Of a DNA stretch of 64,000 nucleotides, positions 43,199 to 51,090 are shown one piece after another (within the stretch, counting starts at the first letter, position 1; each line of letters starts with the position of its first letter). The notes under the pieces are model-generated. The model had not been told where the DNA came from. It ran no database searches and worked only from the letters and a program-made list of their open reading frames with translations. Origin of the DNA: Streptomyces sp. CG1 (GTDB lineage: Bacteria > Actinomycetota > Actinomycetes > Streptomycetales > Streptomycetaceae); contig NZ_CP163518.1 of assembly GCF_041080625.1 (NCBI RefSeq), positions 868,001 to 932,000 on the forward strand, in the 5' to 3' direction. The translations under genes were made by a program, and so were the position numbers.

Positions 43199-43239
43199 GG
43201 CTGCGGCAGTGCCGGTCACCGGGCGGGTCCGGGAGCCGC

Positions 43240-44349
43240 CTACGGAGCCGCGGGCAGGGTCACCTCGAAGCGGCAGCCGCCGGGGATGTTGCGGACGGTG
43301 GCGCGGCCCTGGTGGGCCTCCACGATGCCGCGGACGATCGCCAGGCCGAGGCCCGCGCCCGCCGGTGGGGTGCGGGCATCGGTGCCGCGCCAGCCGGTGT
43401 CGAAGACGCGCGGCAGGTCCTCCTCGGGGATACCGCCGCAGCCGTCCGTCACGGACAGCACCACGCCCTCGTCGGTGCGTTCGGCGGCGATCGCGACCGT
43501 GCCGTCGGCAGGGGTGCGGCGGATGGCGTTGACCAGGAGGTTGCCGAGCACCCGGGTCATCTCCTTGCCGTCGACCTCGACGGGTACGGGTTCGACGCGG
43601 TCGCCCACGAGTCGCACGCCGTGTTCCCGGGCGAGCGGGTCGGCGCCCGCGAGCGCGTCACCGACCAGGTCGTACAGGGAGATCCGGGCCGGGCTCAGCG
43701 GGAGGGTGCCCGCGTGTATGCGGGAGAGTTCGAAGAGGTCGCCGACCATGTCGTTGAGCCGTTCGACCTCGGTGCGGATCTGCCTGAGGTAACGGCCGGG
43801 GTCGGCGGCCACGCCGTCCTCCAGCGCCTCGGACATGGCGCGCAGTCCGGCCAGCGGGGTACGCAGATCGTGCGAGATCCAGGCGACCAGTTCGCGCCGG
43901 GACTTCTCCAACGCCCGCTCCCGTTCCCTGGATTCGGCGAGCCGTGCGCTGGTCGCTGCCAACTCGCGGCTGAGGGCGTCCAGTTCGGCGGTGGCGGGGC
44001 CGCGCGGGGCGGCGAAGGCGCCGGCGTCGCCGAAGGAGCGGGCGGCGTCGGTGAGGGCGCGGCTGCGGGCGACCACCCAGCGGCCCAGGAGCAGCGCGGT
44101 GACCAGCGAGACCACGGCCGCCATCGCCACGACCGTGGTGACCACTGTGAGGTCGTGCGAGGAGAGGAACATCGCCCAGGCCACGGCGAGCGTGCCGGCG
44201 AGCATGGCGCCGACGGCGACTGCCGCGACCACGGCGACGGAGGCGGTGAGCGAGCGGCGCCGGATCAGGCGCAGCACGCCCGCTCCCGCGGCCCCGGCGG
44301 CCGCGGCGCCGGCGAAGGCGTAGAGGGCGATGAGCAGGGTGTCACGCAT
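43240..44349 (-). CDS. Sensor histidine kinase
   Basis: A 369-residue membrane kinase. Three or four N-terminal helices (LLIALYAFAGAAAAGAAG, VVAAVAVGAMLAGTLAVAWAM, VVTTVVAMAAVVSLVTALLLG) have almost no outer loop, so it may sense the membrane itself. The HisKA box is VAWISHDLRTPLAGLRAM with His near residue 158; the ATPase has N-box NLLVNAIRRTP, G1 VTDGCGGIPEED and G2 GAGLGLAIVRGI. It is two bases from the response regulator gene and downstream of it in the same operon. Confidence 0.94.
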   Translation of the reverse strand: MRDTLLIALYAFAGAAAAGAAGAGVLRLIRRRSLTASVAVVAAVAVGAMLAGTLAVAWAMFLSSHDLTVVTTVVAMAAVVSLVTALLLGRWVVARSRALTDAARSFGDAGAFAAPRGPATAELDALSRELAATSARLAESRERERALEKSRRELVAWISHDLRTPLAGLRAMSEALEDGVAADPGRYLRQIRTEVERLNDMVGDLFELSRIHAGTLPLSPARISLYDLVGDALAGADPLAREHGVRLVGDRVEPVPVEVDGKEMTRVLGNLLVNAIRRTPADGTVAIAAERTDEGVVLSVTDGCGGIPEEDLPRVFDTGWRGTDARTPPAGAGLGLAIVRGIVEAHQGRATVRNIPGGCRFEVTLPAAP

Positions 44350-44351
44350 GG

Positions 44352-45083
<732 letters not shown>

Positions 45084-45182
45084 GCCTCAAGCGTCGCACC
45101 GCGCGCCCGCCCTCGGTGCGCCGTGGGCCGGGCGTCCGCGTTTCGTAAGGACCATGAGTCCGATATGCCCGATTCGCGTTCG

Positions 45183-45188
45183 TAGGGT
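45183..45188 (+). promoter_or_regulatory. -10 box of a likely leaderless transcript (GT2)
   Basis: TAGGGT ends six bases before GTG 45195, with no ribosome-binding site between. Confidence 0.5.
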
Positions 45189-45194
45189 GAAACC

Positions 45195-45887
45195 GTGACG
45201 ACCACTTCAACGGACGTCGACGTGGTGCTGCCCTGCCTGGACGAGGCCGAGGCCCTGCCCTGGGTGCTCGGCCGGATTCCGGCCGGCTGGCGCGCCCTCG
45301 TCGTCGACAACGGTTCCACCGACGGCTCGCCCGACATCGCCCGCGCGCTCGGCGCGACGGTGGTGCACGAGCCGCGGCGCGGCTTCGGCGCCGCCTGCCA
45401 CGCCGGGCTGACCGCTGCCACGAGCGACATCGTGTGCTTCTGCGACTGCGACGCCTCCCTCGATCCCGCGCTGCTCGTCCCGTTCGTGCGGGAGATCCGG
45501 GAGGGCGCGGCCGACCTGGTGCTCGGCCGGCGGCGGCCCGAGGGCCGGGGTGCCTGGCCCGCGCACGCCCGCGCGGGCAATCTCGCGCTGGCGCGGATGC
45601 TGCGCCGCCGGACCGGGCTGCGCCTGCACGATCTGGGCCCGCTGCGCGCCGCGCGCCGCGAGCCGCTGCTCGCGCTGGATCTCACCGACCGGCGCAGCGG
45701 CTATCCGCTGCAGATGGTCGTCCGCGCGGCCGACGCCGGCTGGCGCATCGCCGAGCACGACGTGCCCTACCGGCCGCGCACCGGCGCCTCCAAGGTGACG
45801 GGCACCTGGCGCGGCACCTGGCAGGCGGTGCGGGACATGAGCCGCGTGCTCGCCGAGACCCCGGCCGACGGGGGGCTCGTACGATGA
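45195..45887 (+). CDS. GT2-family glycosyltransferase (DPM1-like)
   Basis: A 230-residue cytoplasmic glycosyltransferase. VVLPCLDEAEALPWVLGRIP starts the GT-A fold, LVVDNGSTDGSPDIA and CFCDCDASLDP (the DXD-type metal site) follow, and the end YRPRTGASKVTGTWRGTWQA matches polyprenyl-phosphate-dependent or dolichol-phosphate-mannose-synthase-like enzymes. It may make a lipid-linked sugar for the membrane glycosyltransferase gene downstream. The stop overlaps the next start. Confidence 0.92.
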   Translation: MTTTSTDVDVVLPCLDEAEALPWVLGRIPAGWRALVVDNGSTDGSPDIARALGATVVHEPRRGFGAACHAGLTAATSDIVCFCDCDASLDPALLVPFVREIREGAADLVLGRRRPEGRGAWPAHARAGNLALARMLRRRTGLRLHDLGPLRAARREPLLALDLTDRRSGYPLQMVVRAADAGWRIAEHDVPYRPRTGASKVTGTWRGTWQAVRDMSRVLAETPADGGLVR

Positions 45888-46498
45888 CCACGCTGCTCGT
45901 CATCGCCAAGGAACCGCTCCCGGGGCGCGTCAAGACCCGCCTGACCCCGCCGTTCACCCCGGGGCAGGCGGCCCTCCTCGCGGAGGCGGCGCTCTGCGAC
46001 ACCCTGCACGCCGTGGCGGCCACGCCCGCGTCCCGGCGGGTCCTTGTCCTCGACGGGGCGCCGGGACCGTGGCTGCCGCCGGGCTTCGAGGTGCTGCCGC
46101 AGTGCGCGGGCGGGCTGGACGAGCGGCTGGCGGACGCCTTCGCGCACTGCTCGGGCCCGGCCCTGCTCATCGGCATGGACACCCCCCAGGTGACGCCGGA
46201 GCTGCTCACCGTGGACTTCGCGGGCTGCGACGCCTACCTCGGACCGGCCGAGGACGGCGGGTTCTGGGCCCTGGGCCTGGCCGAGCCCGACCCCGCGCTG
46301 CTGCGGGGCGTGCCCATGTCGACGCCCGAGACCGGAGCGGTGCAGCGGGAGCGGCTGCTGGCCGCCGGGCTGCGGGTGCGCGAGCTGCCCCGGCTGCGGG
46401 ACGTCGACACCGCCGCCGACGCGCACGCCGTCGCCGCGCTGGTCCCGCACGGGCGGTTCGCCGCCCGGCTGGCCCGCTGTACGCCGGTCGCCCGGTGA
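45884..46498 (+). CDS. DUF2064 / TIGR04282-family glycosyltransferase
   Basis: A 204-residue protein of the DUF2064 family, GT-A-like nucleotidyl or glycosyl transferases. LLVIAKEPLPGRVKTRLTPPF is the diagnostic N-terminus, LLIGMDTPQVTPELL the central motif and GPAEDGGFWALGL the product-site motif. Homologues lie beside GT2 and methyltransferase genes in many actinomycetes. ATGA overlaps with both neighbours show strict co-translation with GT2 and the methyltransferase. Confidence 0.93.
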   Translation: MTTLLVIAKEPLPGRVKTRLTPPFTPGQAALLAEAALCDTLHAVAATPASRRVLVLDGAPGPWLPPGFEVLPQCAGGLDERLADAFAHCSGPALLIGMDTPQVTPELLTVDFAGCDAYLGPAEDGGFWALGLAEPDPALLRGVPMSTPETGAVQRERLLAAGLRVRELPRLRDVDTAADAHAVAALVPHGRFAARLARCTPVAR

Positions 46499-47250
46499 TG
46501 GGCGGCTCCGTCGCCTGGGCCGCCGCCGACCCGTACGCGGCCGCGCTGCGCACCGGCCGTGGCCCGCTGTTCCTGCGCCGCGCCGACGGCTGGCTGCTGC
46601 CGCTGGAGGTGGAGCGCTGGTGCGCCGACGCGGACGCCGTGGACCGGGCGGTGCTGGACCGCTGCGAGGGCGCCGTCCTGGACGTCGGCTGCGGGCCCGG
46701 CCGGCTCGTCGCGGAGCTGGCCGCCCGCGGCCGTCCCGTGCTCGGCATCGATGTCAGCGAGGCCGCCGTCGACCACACGGTCGGGCTGGGCGGGCAGGCG
46801 CTGCGGCGCTCGGTGTTCGAGCCGTTGCCCGGCGAGGGCCGCTGGGACACCGTGCTGCTCATGGACGGCAACATCGGCATCGGCGGGGAACCGGCCGCCC
46901 TGCTGGAGCGGGTGGCGGCGCTGCTGCGCCCGGGAGGTCTGCTGATCGCCGAGACGGTGCCGGGACACGTCGACGAACGCGCCCGGGTCCAGGTCGTCGA
47001 CACGACAGGCGTCCCCGGTGCCACCGGCGCCCCCTTCCCCTGGGCGCGCCTCGGCACCCCGGCCCTGCTGCGGTACGCGCGCAGGGCCGGGTGGCGGCCC
47101 GTGGCTCAGTGGGGCGCGGACGGCCGCCGCTTCGCCGCCCTGCGTACCCGCCACAGGAGCAGCAGTGCCGAGCCGCCGAAGAGAACGGCGGTGATCAGCA
47201 GCCAGCGGGTGAGGAAGCCGTCCGGGGAGAGCCCGGTGGCTGATCGGTAG
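46498..47250 (+). CDS. Class I SAM-dependent methyltransferase
   Basis: A 250-residue methyltransferase. AVLDVGCGPGRLVAELAARG is motif I, VLGIDVSEAAVD holds the acidic residue that binds the ribose, and WDTVLLMDGNIGIGG and LLRPGGLLIAETV follow. The folded domain ends near residue 215 (FAALRTRH); the last 30 residues are read from DNA that also codes, on the other strand, for the end of a membrane protein, so the 3' ends overlap by 145 bases. It probably methylates a product of the two preceding glycosyltransferases. Confidence 0.9.
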   Translation: MGGSVAWAAADPYAAALRTGRGPLFLRRADGWLLPLEVERWCADADAVDRAVLDRCEGAVLDVGCGPGRLVAELAARGRPVLGIDVSEAAVDHTVGLGGQALRRSVFEPLPGEGRWDTVLLMDGNIGIGGEPAALLERVAALLRPGGLLIAETVPGHVDERARVQVVDTTGVPGATGAPFPWARLGTPALLRYARRAGWRPVAQWGADGRRFAALRTRHRSSSAEPPKRTAVISSQRVRKPSGESPVADR

Positions 47251-47579
47251 GGCTCCTCCACCATGCCGCTGATCAGCGGGAACCACACGAGCAGGAGCAG
47301 GCCGGACAGCATCGCCGGGACGCGCACATAGAGCGTCCAGCCGCGCCGTCCGGCCGCTCCGAGGCCGCGGACGGCCGCCCGGTCGGCCAGCGTGTACAGC
47401 GGCAGCAGGACGAGGTCGTGCAGCAGGGCGGCGCCCACGATCCACAGCGCCACCCCGAGCCAGTCACCGGCGAGCAGCCGGACCCCGGCGTACGCGGCGA
47501 GCGCGAACGAGCAGGCGAGCAGCAGCAGTTGGAAGGGGCTGCCGAGAGGAACGCGCTTCAGGGCTACGCGGCGCGGCAT
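47106..47579 (-). CDS. Hypothetical four-helix membrane protein
   Basis: A 157-residue membrane protein with helices LLLLACSFALAAYAGVRLLAG, GVALWIVGAALLHDLVLLPLYTLAD, MLSGLLLLVWFPLIS and WLLITAVLFGGSALLLLW. The internal HDLVLLPLY and LLVWFPLI segments recur in small actinobacterial proteins next to molybdopterin oxidoreductases. The ATG at 47579 overlaps the stop of the oxidoreductase gene (ATGA), so it is its partner, possibly a membrane or electron-transfer subunit. The last 48 codons lie over the methyltransferase 3' end. Confidence 0.8.
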   Translation of the reverse strand: MPRRVALKRVPLGSPFQLLLLACSFALAAYAGVRLLAGDWLGVALWIVGAALLHDLVLLPLYTLADRAAVRGLGAAGRRGWTLYVRVPAMLSGLLLLVWFPLISGMVEEPYRSATGLSPDGFLTRWLLITAVLFGGSALLLLWRVRRAAKRRPSAPH

Positions 47580-48811
47580 CACAGGTCTCCGAAGGTCAGT
47601 CGGGCCACCCACTTGGTGTTGAGCACACCGGGCGCCGCGGGCACGATGATCCGCGCCGGATGGCCGTGGTCGGCGGAGAGTTCCTCTCCGTTGACGTACA
47701 GGGCGAGCAGGGAGCGCCCGTCGGCGACCTGGTTGGCGCGCAGGGCGGCGCGGCGGAAGGCCCCGTGGCGTTGCAGGGACTCCACGAACACGTCCGGCGG
47801 GTCGCCCTCGTACCCGACGAGCGCCGCGAGGTCGCGCAGCCGCACCCCGCGCCACCACTGGTCGGCGGTCGACCAGCCCTCCACGCAGGCGATGGGCAAC
47901 GACGCGCTGTGCTGCGGCAGTCGGAGCAGCTGGGCGCGGCTGAGCCGGACGGTTCCGGTGCGCCCGGTGACGACGAGCCGCCAGGCGTCCTCGTGGGTGT
48001 CGGCCGCGGTGATGCCGGCGTAGCCGGCCGTCTTGTTGATCTGGAAGCCGTTCGGGCCGCCGCCGGGATCGGCCGTGCCGTGCGGCGCGAGCAGGGCCGT
48101 ACGGCGGAAGGGACCGCCCAGGCTCTGTCCGACCGTGGTCAGGAACAGCAGCAGGGAACCCCCGCCGACCAGCCCCAGCGCGCCGCGCCGGGACACGGTG
48201 GGCGGCGCGGGGCGCGGCGTGACCAGGTCGCTCTGCTCGTGCCGTCGCCTCCGTACGGTGCGCACCGCGGCCGGTGTCTTGAGCGCGGCGTGGGCGAGGA
48301 AGGCGGCGAAGAACACCCACGCCCCGTAGAAGTGCAGCGGGTAGAACGAGCCGGGGAAGACGTAGTCCAGCTGGACGTTGAGCACCCCGGTGGTGAACTC
48401 GAACAGACCCCCGCCGACCAGCAGCAACAGCGAGATCCGCTCCAGTGCGTGCGCCACCGAGCGGGCCGGCGGCAGGGTGAAGAGCCGTGGCACCACCGAC
48501 CACAGCTTGGCCAGCAGGACCGGGATCAGGGTGATGCCGAGCGTCACATGGACGCCCTGGGTGAGCCGGTACAGCCACACCGGATCGGTGGGCCAGGCGA
48601 ACAGGTAGAAGCCCAGGATGCCCTTGTCCGGCGTCTGGTCGTTCACCCGGGACAGACCCGGGTTGTAGGCGGCGTACGACACCAGACCGGTCACGAACAG
48701 CACGGTGATGCCGGCCAGCAGCACGAGGCCGAGCACCGAGGTGAACCAGGGGCCGCGCAGCGGGCTGCGCCAGAAACCTGGGGACGTGGGAAGACGGGGA
48801 TTGTCGCGCAT
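47579..48811 (-). CDS. Membrane molybdopterin-dependent oxidoreductase (sulfite-oxidase-like)
   Basis: A 410-residue fusion. The N-terminal 190 residues form a cytochrome b561/ferric-reductase-like bundle of four or five helices with conserved His (GVHVTLGITLIPVLLAKLW, YPLHFYGAWVFFAAFLAHAALK). An internal twin-arginine-like VSRRGALGLVGGGSLLLFLT follows. The outer part is a sulfite-oxidase Moco domain with the metal-ligand Cys in PIACVEGWS (about residue 308) and RGVRLRDLAALVG. It is likely an outer-face oxidoreductase that passes electrons through haem b. ATG 48811 sits six bases after a -10-like TACGGT on the minus strand. Confidence 0.9.
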   Translation of the reverse strand: MRDNPRLPTSPGFWRSPLRGPWFTSVLGLVLLAGITVLFVTGLVSYAAYNPGLSRVNDQTPDKGILGFYLFAWPTDPVWLYRLTQGVHVTLGITLIPVLLAKLWSVVPRLFTLPPARSVAHALERISLLLLVGGGLFEFTTGVLNVQLDYVFPGSFYPLHFYGAWVFFAAFLAHAALKTPAAVRTVRRRRHEQSDLVTPRPAPPTVSRRGALGLVGGGSLLLFLTTVGQSLGGPFRRTALLAPHGTADPGGGPNGFQINKTAGYAGITAADTHEDAWRLVVTGRTGTVRLSRAQLLRLPQHSASLPIACVEGWSTADQWWRGVRLRDLAALVGYEGDPPDVFVESLQRHGAFRRAALRANQVADGRSLLALYVNGEELSADHGHPARIIVPAAPGVLNTKWVARLTFGDL

Positions 48812-48834
48812 GTCCCGACCGTAGGCCGGGACAT
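48810..48834 (-). promoter_or_regulatory. Inverted repeat over the start and -10 of the Moco oxidoreductase
   Basis: ATGTCCCG (48810-48817) and CGGGACAT (48827-48834) are perfect arms around 9 bases. On the minus strand the loop holds TACGGT, six bases before ATG 48811, so a bound regulator would cover the -10 box and the start of a leaderless message. Confidence 0.55.
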
Positions 48835-48912
48835 CCCCCGAAAAGGGGCCGCGACCGGTGACGAAACGCTGACGTCCTGCCCGGACGGCGGCCGGTCGCC
48901 GGTCTTCCGGCC

Positions 48913-48918
48913 TAGCGT
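48913..48918 (+). promoter_or_regulatory. -10 box of a likely leaderless transcript (membrane glycosyltransferase)
   Basis: TAGCGT ends six bases before GTG 48925, the same hexamer and spacing as before the epimerase gene at 42203. Confidence 0.5.
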
Positions 48919-48924
48919 TCCGGT

Positions 48925-50259
48925 GTGACTCGATCTCTCCGCCGCGACCTGTACGCCGCCGTCGCCGCCGCCCTGCTCGTGACGGCGGCCGTTGTCGTCG
49001 GCCGGCACATTCAGGACACCCGCCACACCCTGTTCGTGCACTGGCCACCCGTGTTCGCCGACTGGGACCCGCATGTCGGGCCCGGCACTCCGGCGGCCCT
49101 GGCGGTGGCCGCGGCGACGGTGGTGTACGGCCCCGCCGTCGCGGCACGGCTGCCCTGGCGCGCGCTGCTGGCGGCGGCCTGGGCGAGCGCCCTGGCCTGG
49201 ATCCTGTCCCTCGCCCTGATCGACGGCTGGCACCAGGGCATCGCGGTCCGGCTGACCACCAGCAACGAGTACCTCCGGGTCATCGGCCGCTTCCATGACA
49301 TCCCAGCCACCCTGCGCGACTTCACGCACCACATCGTCAGTGGCACCCCCGACCCCTGGCCCGCCCATATCGCCGGGCATCCGCCGGCCGCCACACTCAC
49401 CTTCGTCCTGCTGGACCGGATCGGGCTGCGGGGCGGCGGCTGGGCCGGGATGTGGTGCATCGTCGTGGGGGCCACGGGATGCGTGGCCGTGCTGATCGCG
49501 CTGCGCGCGCTGGCCGACGAGGCTCTCGCCCGCCGGGCCGCGCCGTTCCTGGTGCTGGCGCCGGCCGCGGTGTGGCAGGGCACGTCGGCCGACGGCTACT
49601 TCGCGGCCGTCGCCGCCTGGTCCCTGGCGCTGCTCGCCCTGGCCCTGACCCGCCGGTCCCACCTCTGCGCGGCGGCCTCGGGCCTCCTCTTCGGCCTGAC
49701 CTGCTATCTCTCCTACGGCCTCACCCTGTTCGCACTGATCGCCGCCGCGGTCGTGGCCCTCACCCGCTCCGCGCTCCGAGAACGCCCCGCCCTCCTCCTC
49801 TCCCTGCTCGCCGGACTGGCCGTGTTCCCGGTGCTGTTCACGCTCGCCGGCTTCGACTGGTGGCAGGCCTACCACCTGCTCGTCACGCGCTACTACCAGG
49901 GCGTCGGCGGCACCCGCCCCTACGGCTACTGGGTCTGGGCCAACCTGGCCTGTACGGTCCTGATCACCGGCCCGGCCACGGCGGCGGGCCTGCGCCGGAC
50001 GACCACGGCACTGCTCCCCCGGCCCGACCGCACACACCCGGCGGAGACACGGCTGGCCCTCCTCGTCACCGCCACACTGCTCGCCCTGCTGATCGCCGAC
50101 CTGTCCGGCATGAGCAAGGCCGAGACGGAACGCATCTGGCTGCCCTTCGCCCTCTGGCTCCTCCCGGCCTGCGCCCTGCTCCCCCGCCCCCGCGCCTGGC
50201 TCACGGCTCAGGCGGTCCTGGCCCTGCTCCTCAACCACCTGCTGCTGACGGGTTGGTGA
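48925..50259 (+). CDS. GT-C-like integral membrane glycosyltransferase, hypothetical
   Basis: A 444-residue membrane protein with about ten helices. A soluble loop after the second or third helix (SNEYLRVIGRFHDIPATLRDF, WPAHIAGHPPAATL) and a later YYQGVGGTRPYGYWVWANLA segment resemble GT-C glycosyltransferases that use polyprenyl-phosphate sugars, but no decisive Asp motif is clear. Its position in the glycosylation cluster, the GT2 enzyme as likely donor maker, and shared leaderless start support that role. Confidence 0.7.
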   Translation: MTRSLRRDLYAAVAAALLVTAAVVVGRHIQDTRHTLFVHWPPVFADWDPHVGPGTPAALAVAAATVVYGPAVAARLPWRALLAAAWASALAWILSLALIDGWHQGIAVRLTTSNEYLRVIGRFHDIPATLRDFTHHIVSGTPDPWPAHIAGHPPAATLTFVLLDRIGLRGGGWAGMWCIVVGATGCVAVLIALRALADEALARRAAPFLVLAPAAVWQGTSADGYFAAVAAWSLALLALALTRRSHLCAAASGLLFGLTCYLSYGLTLFALIAAAVVALTRSALRERPALLLSLLAGLAVFPVLFTLAGFDWWQAYHLLVTRYYQGVGGTRPYGYWVWANLACTVLITGPATAAGLRRTTTALLPRPDRTHPAETRLALLVTATLLALLIADLSGMSKAETERIWLPFALWLLPACALLPRPRAWLTAQAVLALLLNHLLLTGW

Positions 50260-50309
50260 CGCCGAGGCTCCTGTGCCCGGCCGCTTCCGGCCCGCCCCGG
50301 CCGAAGGCT

Positions 50310-50795
50310 TCAGCCGGCATCGGGCAGTGCCTTCGGACAGCCCTCCTCGTCCGCCCTCCGCTGTGCCCTGCGGGCGTTCTCCTCGCGGACCGCGCTCAGC
50401 CGGCGCCAGGGCCGGATCTCGTCCAGGCTGAGCCCCGGACGGGCCAGTTGGTGCGGGACGCGGCAACGGGATCCGGCCAAGGGCTCCGTGAAGCCGCCGT
50501 TCCAGGCGACCCCGTTGCTGTCGATGTGCCAGCGGTGGCCGCCGGGCACCAGGTGCGTGGGCAGCACGAGACCGGGTTCGAGGAGGACGTGCTGACCCGT
50601 GTAGGTGGGGCGCCGTTCACCGGCGAGCCCGCAGTGCGGACAGTGGGGCGGGCTGGGCGGTTCCGGGCCGGTGGCTCCGTCGAGGGCGGCTTGGGCGCGG
50701 TCCGTGTTCTCCCAGGGGCGGGGCGCACCGGGGAGCCGCTGCCGCTGCTCGTCGGATCCGGATAACGGGATGCTGCGGTCGTCGTGTGCCCCCAT
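50310..50795 (-). CDS. DUF6083-like hypothetical protein
   Basis: A 161-residue soluble protein of a Streptomyces-specific family (DUF6083 from memory). It has CPHCG in the first half, then RPTYTGQHVLLEPGLVLPTHLVPGGHRWHIDSNGVAWNGG and CRVPHQLARP, and an Arg/Glu-rich C-terminal helix EENARRAQRRADE. The Cys and His pairs suggest one zinc site. No function is known. It is convergent with the membrane glycosyltransferase gene. Confidence 0.75.
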   Translation of the reverse strand: MGAHDDRSIPLSGSDEQRQRLPGAPRPWENTDRAQAALDGATGPEPPSPPHCPHCGLAGERRPTYTGQHVLLEPGLVLPTHLVPGGHRWHIDSNGVAWNGGFTEPLAGSRCRVPHQLARPGLSLDEIRPWRRLSAVREENARRAQRRADEEGCPKALPDAG

Positions 50796-50872
50796 GCGCC
50801 CAAGCGTCCTCGTCCGGACCGGGTTTCAGGAGGGCGCGACGAGGGCGCATCGGGGGCAGACCGGACAGGGCC

Positions 50873-50900
50873 GGTGTCGGTGTCGGTGTCGGTGTCGGTG
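50873..50900. repeat. GGTGTC microsatellite, four units
   Basis: Four perfect GGTGTC units plus GGTG lie in the gap between the DUF6083 and amidohydrolase genes. The rest of this gap (50796-51090) shows no clear gene. Confidence 0.9.
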
Positions 50901-51090
50901 GCCGAGGGTGAAGCGGCGGTTCAGACGCCCGGGGTCCGCTCGGCGGGGTGACCTGGCGTGACCGCCGTACCGTCCGGGCGTTGCGCTGGGCGTGGGATGG
51001 GGCCGCTGTGGCTGAAATCGCCTACTGGTGCGAGGCGTGCCGCTGCCACTTGGCTGGGACGGAGACGGCAGGAATGACAGGGGGCACGGG

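Noticed and set aside
50873..50900. Possible CRISPR or iteron array from GGTGTC repeats
   Set aside because: The units are six bases long, contiguous and without spacers, so it is a simple microsatellite.
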